A model generated the notes under the pieces. That model had not been told where the DNA came from and searched no databases. It was given only the letters and a program-made list of their open reading frames with translations. From UBA1172 sp002457135 (lineage in GTDB: Bacteria > Pseudomonadota > Alphaproteobacteria > Puniceispirillales > UBA1172), in assembly GCA_965660935.1 (NCBI GenBank), contig CBFIBR010000011.1:1-60771 (forward strand): a stretch of 60,771 nt of DNA, given 5' to 3'. Shown here piece after piece: positions 16,525-24,352 of the stretch. Position 1 is the stretch's first letter. Each line of letters opens with the position of its first letter. Both the position numbers and the translations under genes were made by a program.

Positions 16525-18342
16525 ATGAAATCCAATCTCCGCAATGTTGCGATTATCGCCCATGTTGACCATGGCAAGACCACGCTGATTGACAGCATCA
16601 TGAAACAGTCAGGCATGTTTCGTGAAGGTCAGCAGGTGGCGGAACGCCTTATGGACAGCGGCGATCTGGAAAAGGAACGCGGCATCACGATCCTGGCCAA
16701 GCCGACCTCAATCCAGTGGGGGGATGTGCGGATCAACATTATCGACACCCCGGGCCACGCTGATTTCGGGGGTGAGGTTGAACGTGTCCTCAACATGGCG
16801 GATGGCGTGATTCTCCTGACCGATGCCGCCGAAGGCCCGATGCCGCAGACCAAGTTCGTGCTGGGCAAGGCGCTGAAACAGGGCTTGCGGCCTATCGTCA
16901 TCATCAACAAGATTGATCGCAGCGATGCCCGCCCCGATGAGGTGGTTGATGAGGTCTTTGATCTCTTCGTCGCGCTCGATGCTGATGAACACCAGCTTGA
17001 TTTCCCCATCATGTATGCCTCTGGCCGTGATGGCTGGTGCGTTGATGACCTGGGCAAGGACCGGGAAAACCTGCACCCCCTGCTTGACCTGATTATCCAG
17101 CATGTTCCCGCCCCGGGGCTGGATGCCGAAAAACCGTTTGCGATGCTGGCCACGCTGCTCGACAAGGATACTTTCCTTGGCCGTTGCCTGACGGGCCGGA
17201 TCGTTCAGGGCCGCGCCCGCGTCAATGACAGCGTCACCGCCATCAATCTGGATGGCAAGGTGGTGGAACAGGGCAGGCTGACCAAACTGCTCCGCTTTGA
17301 AGGCACGGAACGCGTGCCGGTGAATGAGGCCAATGCCGGTGATATCGTCTGTATCGCTGGCCTGACCAGGGCTTCGGTTTCCGATACCATTGGCGCATCC
17401 GGGCTTGATGCACCGATGCAGTCAACGCCGATTGACCCGCCCACCATGTCGGTGACGATCATGGTCAATGACAGCCCGCTGGCCGGGCGTGAGGGCAAAA
17501 AGGTTACCTCCACCATGATCCGTGAACGCCTCCTCGCCGAAGCGGAAACCAACGTTGCCATCACCTTCAGTGAGAGCGCGGGGCGTGATGCGTTTGAAAT
17601 CGGCGGCCGGGGCGAATTGCAGCTGGGCGTGCTGATTGAAACCATGCGCCGTGAAGGCTTTGAGATGACGGTATCGCGCCCCCAGGTGCTGCTGCGCCAT
17701 GAAGGCGGCCAGAAGCTGGAGCCGATCGAGGAAGTCATCATCGATGTTGATGAGGATTATTCCTCCACCGTGATTGACAGCATGAACCGCCGCAAGGCCG
17801 AAATGGTCGATATGCGCCAGGCCGGAGCAGGCAAGACACGGGTGACGTTCCATGCCCCGTCACGCGGGCTGATCGGCTATCAGTCGAAATTCCTGACTGA
17901 AACCCGAGGCACCGGTGTGCTGAACCGGCTGTTCCACAGTTACGCGCCGTGGAAAGGCGAGATTGCAGGCCGCCGAAACGGTGCGCTGATTGCCAATGAT
18001 ATGGGTGAGGCGGTGGCCTATGCGCTCTTCAACCTGCAGGATCGCGGGGTCATGTTCGTGCATCCCCAGGACATGGTCTATCAGGGCATGGTGGTGGGTG
18101 AAAACAGCCGCGACAATGACCTTGAGGTCAATGTCCTCAAGGGCAAGAAACTGACCAACGTTCGTGCCTCTGGTACTGATGAGGCGGTTACCCTGACACC
18201 GCCCCGCAACATGTCGCTCGAGGACATGATGGCCTGGATCAATCCTGATGAATACCTTGAGGTTACCCCCAAGAGCCTGCGCCTGCGCAAGGTCTGGCTG
18301 CTGGCGCATGAGCGCAAGAAACACGCGAAATCAGCGTCCTGA
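16525..18342 (+). CDS. typA: Ribosome-associated GTPase TypA/BipA
   Basis: The protein of 605 residues starts MKSNLRNVAIIAHVDHGKTTLID with the G1 motif, continues with ERGITI (G2), DTPGHADFG (G3), NKIDR (G4) and has the translation-factor domains II-V, with RRKAEMVDM and APSRGLIGYQ of the BipA C-terminus. It is a translational GTPase acting in ribosome assembly and stress adaptation. The frame is open from 16393, but only the ATG at 16525 gives the conserved N-terminus. The 3' end overlaps the convergent aminotransferase gene by 12 bp. Confidence 0.96.
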   Translation: MKSNLRNVAIIAHVDHGKTTLIDSIMKQSGMFREGQQVAERLMDSGDLEKERGITILAKPTSIQWGDVRINIIDTPGHADFGGEVERVLNMADGVILLTDAAEGPMPQTKFVLGKALKQGLRPIVIINKIDRSDARPDEVVDEVFDLFVALDADEHQLDFPIMYASGRDGWCVDDLGKDRENLHPLLDLIIQHVPAPGLDAEKPFAMLATLLDKDTFLGRCLTGRIVQGRARVNDSVTAINLDGKVVEQGRLTKLLRFEGTERVPVNEANAGDIVCIAGLTRASVSDTIGASGLDAPMQSTPIDPPTMSVTIMVNDSPLAGREGKKVTSTMIRERLLAEAETNVAITFSESAGRDAFEIGGRGELQLGVLIETMRREGFEMTVSRPQVLLRHEGGQKLEPIEEVIIDVDEDYSSTVIDSMNRRKAEMVDMRQAGAGKTRVTFHAPSRGLIGYQSKFLTETRGTGVLNRLFHSYAPWKGEIAGRRNGALIANDMGEAVAYALFNLQDRGVMFVHPQDMVYQGMVVGENSRDNDLEVNVLKGKKLTNVRASGTDEAVTLTPPRNMSLEDMMAWINPDEYLEVTPKSLRLRKVWLLAHERKKHAKSAS

Positions 18343-19491
18343 TCCGCCCAGCCTGCCCGCCAGCTGATTGATCTCATCAACGCTGGCATTGGCAAAGGCA
18401 ATGCGCAGGAAACCTTCCTGCCCGTCCCCGAAAAACCCGCCCGGGATGGTCAACACCCCGGTCTCTCGCATCAGGTATTCGGCCGCCTCGGCACTGGTCA
18501 TCTCAAACGGATGACGGGTAAACCCGAAATACGCCCCCATTGAGGCGATGTGCCAGCCGTTGAGCTGGGCGAAAGCCGCCTGAAAGGCCTTGCCGCGTTC
18601 CACCATCTCAACCCGGTTGGCTTCACGCCAGTCGGCCAGATGCGCGATCATCGGGGCGGTGGCGATCTGCGCGGCGCGGGGGGCGCAGACCTGAATATTA
18701 TCCATCACCTTGGCCATTTCAGCGATGGTGGCCCGGCCCGCAATGGCCGCCCCCAGCCGATGCCCGGGAATGGCATAGGCCTTGGAAAAACTGTACAGCA
18801 GGATCAGCCTGTCCTGCCACCCGTCCCGGTTGAGGAGGTGATGCGGCGGTGTATCCGATGGCATGCAATCGCGGTAGGTTTCATCAAGGATCAGCCAGAT
18901 ATCCCTCTCAACGCAGATATCCATGATCGCCTGCATCACATTATCAGGATAGATCGCCCCGGTGGGGTTGTTGGGGCTGACCAGCGCGATGGCCCTTGTC
19001 CCCGGCGTGATGGCGGCGCGGATAACCTCAGGATCAGGCATAAAGCTGTCTTCGGCGAGGGTATCGGCCCAGGTCACATTGATCCCGGCCATGCCGAGCG
19101 TGGAGGAATGGTTGAAATAGCAGGGCCGCAGCATCAACACGTCATCACCCGCGCCAGCCACGGTCAGCGCAGCAAGGATAAAGGCCTGATTGCAGCCCGC
19201 CGTGATCATGACTTCCCCTGGGTCAACCGACGTGGTGTAGAGGTTGCTGCAATGGCTGGCATAGGCCTGTCTCAGCGTATCCTCCCCCTCAATCGGGCCA
19301 TAGGATAATGCCGACGGATCAGCCGCGGCGGAACCGAGCGCGGCCAGCATATCATCATGGGCAGGGTAGCCGGGAACAGCCTGGGACAGGTCGATCAGCG
19401 CCCCCTTGCTGCCGTCATACTGGCTGATCCACTGCTGGACAACGGCTACAGGTGGTGCCGTCAGCCGGGCAACAGCGGGGTTGAAACGCAT
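18331..19491 (-). CDS. Class I/II PLP-dependent aminotransferase
   Basis: The 386-residue protein is a fold-type I aminotransferase: YGPIEGEDTLRQAYA, TAGCNQAFILA, LVSPNNPTGAIYP (substrate Asn), LILDETYRDCM (PLP Asp/Tyr) and LYSFSKAYAIPGHRLG with the PLP lysine, plus an Arg near FLRIAFANAS for the substrate carboxylate. It should move an amino group between an amino acid and a 2-oxo acid. It lies 41 bp behind the PhyH-family oxygenase gene on the same strand and is probably co-transcribed with it, suggesting that both act on one compound, unknown so far. Confidence 0.85.
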   Translation of the reverse strand: MRFNPAVARLTAPPVAVVQQWISQYDGSKGALIDLSQAVPGYPAHDDMLAALGSAAADPSALSYGPIEGEDTLRQAYASHCSNLYTTSVDPGEVMITAGCNQAFILAALTVAGAGDDVLMLRPCYFNHSSTLGMAGINVTWADTLAEDSFMPDPEVIRAAITPGTRAIALVSPNNPTGAIYPDNVMQAIMDICVERDIWLILDETYRDCMPSDTPPHHLLNRDGWQDRLILLYSFSKAYAIPGHRLGAAIAGRATIAEMAKVMDNIQVCAPRAAQIATAPMIAHLADWREANRVEMVERGKAFQAAFAQLNGWHIASMGAYFGFTRHPFEMTSAEAAEYLMRETGVLTIPGGFFGDGQEGFLRIAFANASVDEINQLAGRLGGSGR

Positions 19492-19532
19492 TAAAATAAA
19501 TCCCTTTTATGAGCCGCAGGTTTGGTCCAGCC

Positions 19533-20384
19533 TCAGCCTTTGTCGGTTACGCCATCATACATGGCTTCGTTCTGAGCGTCGAGAATACGCGCATGGGTGG
19601 CGAGTGCCGCTTCGGTCAGGTCATCTTCGGGCGGGTCCACCAGCTCAAAATTGCCGAACCTGTCCTCACCCCTCACCAGCATGGCGAAATCCTTTGTTGC
19701 CACTTTCTGTTCGACATGCGGGGCGATGAACTGGACCGCCAGGCCGATGCGCCGCCGATCAGACCGGTTGGGCGGGGAGGCGTGAAGCAACTTGCCATGG
19801 TGGAAGGAAACCTGGCCCGGATCCAGCTCAACATGGACGATGGCATCTTCATTCAGATCGAAACTGGCTTCCTGGCCACGGGTCAGGATGTTGCCCTCAT
19901 CAAAAGTGTCACGGTGGCTTAGCATTTCGCCCTTGTGGGTGCCGGGCAGAAACTGCATGCAGCCGTTATCCTGCTTGACATCATTAAGGGCGATCCAGGC
20001 GCTGACCTGACCGTTTTCATCGCTCAGCCCCCAGTATTTGAGGTCCTGATGCCAGCTGACAAAGGTATCGGTCCCCGGCTCCTTGATAAAGAAGGTTGAT
20101 CCCCAGATCAGAATATCCGGGCCAAGGATAGCCTCAACCGCATCGAGCAGTTTTTCGTTGCGGACCATTTCATTGGCAAAACGAAACAGTAAATGACCAT
20201 AGTTAAGCTGGTTTTTATTACCGGTGGCAAGCCCCTTTAGGCGTTGTTCCAGGTCTTCCAGACTGTTGCGGTAACCTGTAATCTCATCATGGCTGAAAAC
20301 GTCAACGGGAAAAAGGTAACCCTGGTCAAAGAAACGCTCACCGAGCGTGTTGGCCTTGCCTGTTGTGCTGCTGATTTCTGTCAT
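19533..20384 (-). CDS. Phytanoyl-CoA dioxygenase (PhyH) family oxygenase
   Basis: The 283-residue protein has the PhyH-type Fe(II)/2-oxoglutarate site: SWHQDLKYWGL gives the HxD pair, VSAWIALNDVKQDNGCMQFL and PGTHKGE follow, and HHGKLLHASPPNRSDRRR supplies the distal His and the 2-oxoglutarate Arg. It is not EctD, which has a different WHSDFE block. It hydroxylates or otherwise oxidises a small substrate using O2 and 2-oxoglutarate. It heads an operon with the aminotransferase. Its leader contains a terminator-like hairpin, pointing to possible attenuation. Confidence 0.85.
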   Translation of the reverse strand: MTEISSTTGKANTLGERFFDQGYLFPVDVFSHDEITGYRNSLEDLEQRLKGLATGNKNQLNYGHLLFRFANEMVRNEKLLDAVEAILGPDILIWGSTFFIKEPGTDTFVSWHQDLKYWGLSDENGQVSAWIALNDVKQDNGCMQFLPGTHKGEMLSHRDTFDEGNILTRGQEASFDLNEDAIVHVELDPGQVSFHHGKLLHASPPNRSDRRRIGLAVQFIAPHVEQKVATKDFAMLVRGEDRFGNFELVDPPEDDLTEAALATHARILDAQNEAMYDGVTDKG

Positions 20385-20452
20385 GGCTTGATCTCCTGAA
20401 AAAGCGATGCATATTCCGGAACGCTAGATCAGTTTTTCGCTGCCCGCAATCG

Positions 20453-20476
20453 AAAAAATCCCCTTTTTAAAGGGGG
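20453..20476 (-). terminator. Rho-independent-type terminator in the PhyH leader
   Basis: Read on the minus strand, CCCCTT and AAGGGG form a 6-bp stem with a TAAA loop, directly followed by A and six T. It lies about 70 bp upstream of the PhyH start and reads toward it; no gene on this strand ends here, since the next gene upstream (20560) is on the plus strand. A further hairpin (AGCGC/GCGCT) precedes it. Confidence 0.55.
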
Positions 20477-20559
20477 ATGCACCAGCGCAGATTGCGCTTG
20501 GCACCCGGCGCTTATCTAGGCATGATGCTGATGCGTTCAATCCGTGCAAAGGCAAACAG

Positions 20560-21567
20560 ATGGCAATAGGTTTTCTGGGTCGCATCCCGCTGGAAATCCG
20601 TGGTGGCATGATGCTGGCCACCGGCATTTCCATCTTCGGGTTGACGGATAACCTGACCCTGTTTGTGTCCGATACCATCAGTGTCGGGCAATTTCATTTG
20701 AGCCGTTCACTGATTGCGATTGTGCTGCTGATCATCGTCGGCTGGATGAGTTCCACCAGCGTCCTGCCCCGCAACTGGCTGGCGGTGGGGTTAAGGACGC
20801 TCTTTATCGTCTCATCGATGATGCTCTATTTCAGCGTCCTGCCCATGATGCCGCTGGCTGAGGCGGGGGCAGGGCTTTTCACCTCACCGATCTTTGTGCT
20901 GTTATTCTCAAAGCTGATTTTCAAGGAAAGCATCGGCTACCGGCGGGTCATGGCGGTGGCGGTTGGCAGTATCGGGGTTCTCCTGGTGCTGAAACCGGGG
21001 GGCGGCGGGTTCACGCCCTATCACCTCCTGCCCACGATTGCCGGCGCGCTCTACGCCATGTGTTCGATCACCACCTACCAGTATTGCCGCAATGAAAGCC
21101 CGCTTGCCCTGACCATGGGGTTCCTTGTGACCATCGCGGTGGTGGGGGCCGTCAGCACCAGTGCCATGACGGTGTTTCCGGCCTCAGACCAGCTGCTTGC
21201 CGAGGCGCCGTTCCTGTTTCGGGGCTGGGCTGAGGTGGATGGCATGTTCTGGCTGATCATGATGGCAATCGCAGGCGCGGGCATGATCGCCATGATCCTC
21301 ATCAACAATGCCTATCAGGTCACGCCCACCAGTTACGCCGTGGTGTATGAATACACCTACCTGATCGCGGCAGGGCTGGGCGGCTGGCTGATCTGGGGGT
21401 CGGTCCCCGATGGCTGGAGTTTGATCGGAATAGCCATGATCATTGCCGCCGGGGTGATCATCACACTGGCCCAGCAGGCAGCCCTTGAAGAGACGACCCC
21501 GGAGAAGACATCTGCCAAGGATGCCGGGAACCGTGCCGGGGACGGGACCGGGGCTGGGGATGAGTGA
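20560..21567 (+). CDS. EamA/DMT-family transporter
   Basis: The 335-residue protein is built of about ten hydrophobic helices in two similar halves, as in EamA/DMT permeases; the second half contains YEYTYLIAAGLGGWLIWGSVPD, a usual place for the conserved aromatic/Pro helix end. It sits in the inner membrane and likely exports or imports a small metabolite. The C-terminal tail is cytoplasmic and has a Gly/Asp-rich repeat (GNRAGDGTGAGDE). Its stop overlaps the start of the glycosyltransferase gene (TGATG). The divergent PhyH-aminotransferase pair might supply or use the transported compound. Confidence 0.82.
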   Translation: MAIGFLGRIPLEIRGGMMLATGISIFGLTDNLTLFVSDTISVGQFHLSRSLIAIVLLIIVGWMSSTSVLPRNWLAVGLRTLFIVSSMMLYFSVLPMMPLAEAGAGLFTSPIFVLLFSKLIFKESIGYRRVMAVAVGSIGVLLVLKPGGGGFTPYHLLPTIAGALYAMCSITTYQYCRNESPLALTMGFLVTIAVVGAVSTSAMTVFPASDQLLAEAPFLFRGWAEVDGMFWLIMMAIAGAGMIAMILINNAYQVTPTSYAVVYEYTYLIAAGLGGWLIWGSVPDGWSLIGIAMIIAAGVIITLAQQAALEETTPEKTSAKDAGNRAGDGTGAGDE

Positions 21568-22439
21568 TGGCCAGCCGTCAGGACAGCACCCCCGATCGTA
21601 ATTCCCCCGATAGTAATTCCCCTGATCAGCCCGGGCTTTCCATCCCTGTTTACGTCATCTGTTTCCCTGATCCTGATCAGCGCGAGGCGATCACAGAACG
21701 CTACGCTGCCTTCGGGATTACCCCGCTTTTTATGGATGCTGTCAGCGGTGCCGCCATGTCGGATCAGGAACGGCAGGCGTTCACCCGATCGGGGCGTGAA
21801 TACCGCTATGATGGCCCGATCCGTGACGGGGCGATGGGGTGTTCGCTGTCGCATCAGGCGATCTGGCGGAAAATGCTGGATGATGATATCCCGGCGGCGG
21901 TGGTGCTGGAAGATGATGCCCGCCCGATCAGTGGCACTGATCCCTCACCGGCTACAGGGTTGCACCGGGGCCTGATCCCCAGACTGAATGATCTTGCCGC
22001 CATGGCAGGCAAGCTGGACGTGGTTTTCCTGAGCGAGCGGTTCAACCGTCCCATGGTCAGGGTGGATGGCACCACCCCGCCAGCCCCGGGCCTGGCCCAG
22101 CCGCGTTTCAGTGATATGGGGGCTGAGAGTTATTTCATCACGCAGAAGGCGGCGGCCTATCTGTTGTCACGACCTGACCGTTTTGGTGTTGAAATCGATC
22201 TCTATCTGCATCACTGGTGGCGGCATGATCGCCACTATCATCCGCTGCATCACACACCGCCCCTGTTTGAGGAGGATGGCAGGCCAACCCAGATCGGCTA
22301 TGACGATACCCCGCGTTATGCGGGGAGCGGGCTGCATCACCGGGCGGCAAGGCGTTTCCACCGCATCAGGGATTCGCTCATGAAGCGGGTCATGTTCAAC
22401 GGGTATATCCGGAGGGCGAAACAGCGTCTTCAGGAATAG
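21567..22439 (+). CDS. Glycosyltransferase family 25 (LPS-type)
   Basis: The 290-residue protein reads IPVYVICFPDPDQRE near the start, followed by FMDAVSGAAM, GAMGCSLSHQAIW and VVLEDDARP, the GT25 signature with its acidic metal site, then AESYFITQKAAAYLL. GT25 enzymes add galactose or similar sugars in LPS or capsule synthesis. A variable N-terminal leader of 25 residues contains a DRNSP/DSNSP repeat coded by 15-bp units. ATG at 21567 overlaps the EamA stop; a GTG at 21564 is in frame too. The 3' end overlaps the convergent CBS gene by 10 bp. Confidence 0.83.
   Translation: MASRQDSTPDRNSPDSNSPDQPGLSIPVYVICFPDPDQREAITERYAAFGITPLFMDAVSGAAMSDQERQAFTRSGREYRYDGPIRDGAMGCSLSHQAIWRKMLDDDIPAAVVLEDDARPISGTDPSPATGLHRGLIPRLNDLAAMAGKLDVVFLSERFNRPMVRVDGTTPPAPGLAQPRFSDMGAESYFITQKAAAYLLSRPDRFGVEIDLYLHHWWRHDRHYHPLHHTPPLFEEDGRPTQIGYDDTPRYAGSGLHHRAARRFHRIRDSLMKRVMFNGYIRRAKQRLQE
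21591..21635. repeat. 15-bp tandem repeat in the GT25 N-terminus
   Basis: Units at 21591-21605, 21606-21620 and 21621-21635 (cccgatcgtaattcc, cccgatagtaattcc and a diverged third) lie 24 bp behind the EamA stop codon. They are read in frame by GT25 and contain TAA/TAG/TGA triplets in the other frames, i.e. for ribosomes leaving EamA out of frame. Confidence 0.7.
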
Positions 22440-22864
22440 ATGAATTCCTTCAGGTGACGGGCCTCAATTTCGTATTTTTCCAGCAGTCTTTTGACGACAT
22501 CACCGATGGAAACGATCCCGATGATCCGCTCACCATCCAGGATGGGGATATGGCGGATGCGGTTTTCGGTCATGGCCTGCATCAACTCCGATGATGTTGC
22601 CTCAACGCCGGTGGTGATGACCTCACTTGTCATGATGCTGCTGGCGACATCATCCAGCAGGTCATCCCGGCCCGGCAAGGCCCGGACAATATCCCGTTCG
22701 GACAGAATCCCCGCCAGTCGGCCCTCACCATCGGTGATGACCACGGCCCCGATGCGGTGTTCTTTCAGCAAGTCGATGATCGAGCCGATCGTCGCTGTCG
22801 GGAGGGCGGAAACAAAGTTGCGCTGCAAAAGGGATTGAATGAACGGGGATGGTGCTGGTGTCAT
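22430..22864 (-). CDS. Two-CBS-domain protein
   Basis: The 144-residue protein is a stand-alone Bateman module: the first CBS unit contains TIGSIIDLLKEHRIGAVV and RLAGILSERDIVRAL, the second SSIMTSEVITT, NRIRHIPILDGERIIGIVSI and GDVVKRL. Such proteins bind adenosyl ligands (AMP, ATP, SAM) and regulate partners. The start at 22864 has AAAGG seven bases upstream; a longer frame up to 22891 lacks one. No fused enzyme domain is present and the partner is unknown. Confidence 0.88.
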   Translation of the reverse strand: MTPAPSPFIQSLLQRNFVSALPTATIGSIIDLLKEHRIGAVVITDGEGRLAGILSERDIVRALPGRDDLLDDVASSIMTSEVITTGVEATSSELMQAMTENRIRHIPILDGERIIGIVSIGDVVKRLLEKYEIEARHLKEFIYS

Positions 22865-23170
22865 GGTCAGCCTTTCTTTTCCTGGAGGCACCCCTCTTTA
22901 GCGACCCCCTGCCTGAACCCGTCATGACGCGGCAGGGTGATCCCATAAAACCAGGGGTGCATCCGGATAGAACGCTGCTAGCCAGCCTCCTATCCGGAGC
23001 TGTTGCTTGGTGTCATCGCTGGCACCCCTTTTTGCTCAACATTGCTGGTATAGTGTGGTGCCGCATGGACCCCATTATCGTGCGACAACTTGCCGCGCCT
23101 GTCAATACATCCATGGTTCAATACATCCATGGTTCAATACGCCCTTGGTTCAATACCCATCATGGCGGGA
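22865..23170. other. 306-bp non-coding gap with 16-bp tandem repeat
   Basis: Between the CBS gene and the PQQ dehydrogenase (both minus strand) I find no convincing gene: the short open frames here have no ribosome site and repetitive protein sequence. The right part holds the repeat at 23102-23165; the left part carries the upstream region of the CBS gene. Confidence 0.6.
23102..23165. repeat. Four tandem 16-bp units behind the PQQ dehydrogenase gene
   Basis: Units at 23102-23117 and 23118-23133 are identical (tcaatacatccatggt), 23134-23149 differs at 3 positions and 23150-23165 is diverged. On the minus strand each contains TGA; with the gene's own stop at 23171-23173, TGAs follow with their lower ends at 23150, 23134, 23118 and 23102, covering all three frames. 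There are no spacers, so it is not a CRISPR. Confidence 0.9.
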
Positions 23171-24238
23171 TCAGCGGGTGATCCGGTAAAGCCCGCCATC
23201 GTGTTCATCGCTGAGCAGCAGGACAGCACCATCAGGGGCAACCGCAACATCGCGTATCCGGCCAATCCGGCGTTTCAGCACGGCTTCCTCGGAAACCGGT
23301 TTGCCATCCTCAAGCCGGACCACATAAAGCGACCTGAATTTGAGCGATGGCACGAGGATATGCCCCTGCCATTCAGGGAAGATATCGCCTTTATAAAAGG
23401 CCATGCCCGATGGCGCGATGGATGGCACCCAGACCCAGATCGGATCGGTAATCCCGGGCGCGGATTTGAGTCCATCCCCCACGGTTGCGCCTGAATATTC
23501 CTTGCCATGGCTGGTGATCGGCCAGCCGTAATTGGCCCCGGGCTCAAGGATATTGATCTCATCACCGCCCTTGGGGCCATGCTCATTGACCCAGATCACG
23601 CCGCTTTCAGGGTGGATCGCCATTCCTTGTGGGTTGCGATGGCCGGTTGTGAGAACCTCGGCCGCCCAGCCATTGAGCCTCGGGTTTTCCGCCGGGGCCT
23701 CACCATCGGGGTGGAGCCGGACAACTACACCGGCATGGATTGACGGGTTCTGCGAATTGGTGCGATCACCGCGATCACCGATACTGGCGTGGATAAGCCC
23801 ATCGCTCAAAACCAGCCGACAGCCGAAATGGTAGCCGCCGCCGCTACCGGCATTGGAGGTGAAAATGATCCGCTGATCAGTCAGGGTCGAACCGTCCAGC
23901 CGGGCGCGCATGATCGCCGTGGCGGCACCGTTTTCAACACGCCTGCTGAAACAGAAATAGACAGCTTCCTGATCACCTGATACCAGCACATCCAGCAACC
24001 CGCCCTGACCGCGTGCCACCACATCAGGCAGGCCGGATAGCGGCTGCCTGCCCCCGGTTTTCAGATCATAGATCCAGGCACTCCCCTTGCGTTCGGTGAC
24101 AATCAGCCGGTCAGCCGACAGGAAATCCATCCCCCAGGGGTTGCGCAACCGCTCCCCGATACGCTCAACCTTATAGGGTTCTGCCAGCGCCGTGAATGGC
24201 AACAGCAGGGCAAAAACAGCAATCGCAAATCGCACCAT
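23171..24238 (-). CDS. PQQ-dependent aldose sugar dehydrogenase, periplasmic
   Basis: The 355-residue protein has a signal peptide (MVRFAIAVFALLLPFTALA, cleavage near residue 19) and the six-bladed propeller of soluble glucose dehydrogenase/YliI: LRNPWGMDFL, GQGGLLDV, YHFGCRLVLSDG with the catalytic His region, IGDRGDRTNSQN, TGHRNPQGMA, VNEHGPKGGDEIN and PSIAPSGMAFYKGD. These enzymes oxidise sugars with PQQ in the periplasm. No PQQ synthesis genes are in the window. The gene stands alone, with a tandem repeat directly behind its stop. Confidence 0.9.
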   Translation of the reverse strand: MVRFAIAVFALLLPFTALAEPYKVERIGERLRNPWGMDFLSADRLIVTERKGSAWIYDLKTGGRQPLSGLPDVVARGQGGLLDVLVSGDQEAVYFCFSRRVENGAATAIMRARLDGSTLTDQRIIFTSNAGSGGGYHFGCRLVLSDGLIHASIGDRGDRTNSQNPSIHAGVVVRLHPDGEAPAENPRLNGWAAEVLTTGHRNPQGMAIHPESGVIWVNEHGPKGGDEINILEPGANYGWPITSHGKEYSGATVGDGLKSAPGITDPIWVWVPSIAPSGMAFYKGDIFPEWQGHILVPSLKFRSLYVVRLEDGKPVSEEAVLKRRIGRIRDVAVAPDGAVLLLSDEHDGGLYRITR

Positions 24239-24352
24239 GATCAGGGTCCTCCCGTGCTATCCAGACTACAGGGAAAATCAGGCCGCTTTAAGGGGGCGGC
24301 GTAATTTTTCTATTATGTTTTTTTCCCTTATGGCCAGCACAGGTTGCCCCGG

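Noticed and set aside
23102..23165. CRISPR-like array
   Set aside because: Units of 16 bp abut directly without spacers and there are no cas genes.
22849..23181. Open frames in the 306-bp gap, one beginning with a hydrophobic stretch
   Set aside because: They run through the 16-bp repeats, overlap the CBS gene start and have no ribosome site; no coding support.
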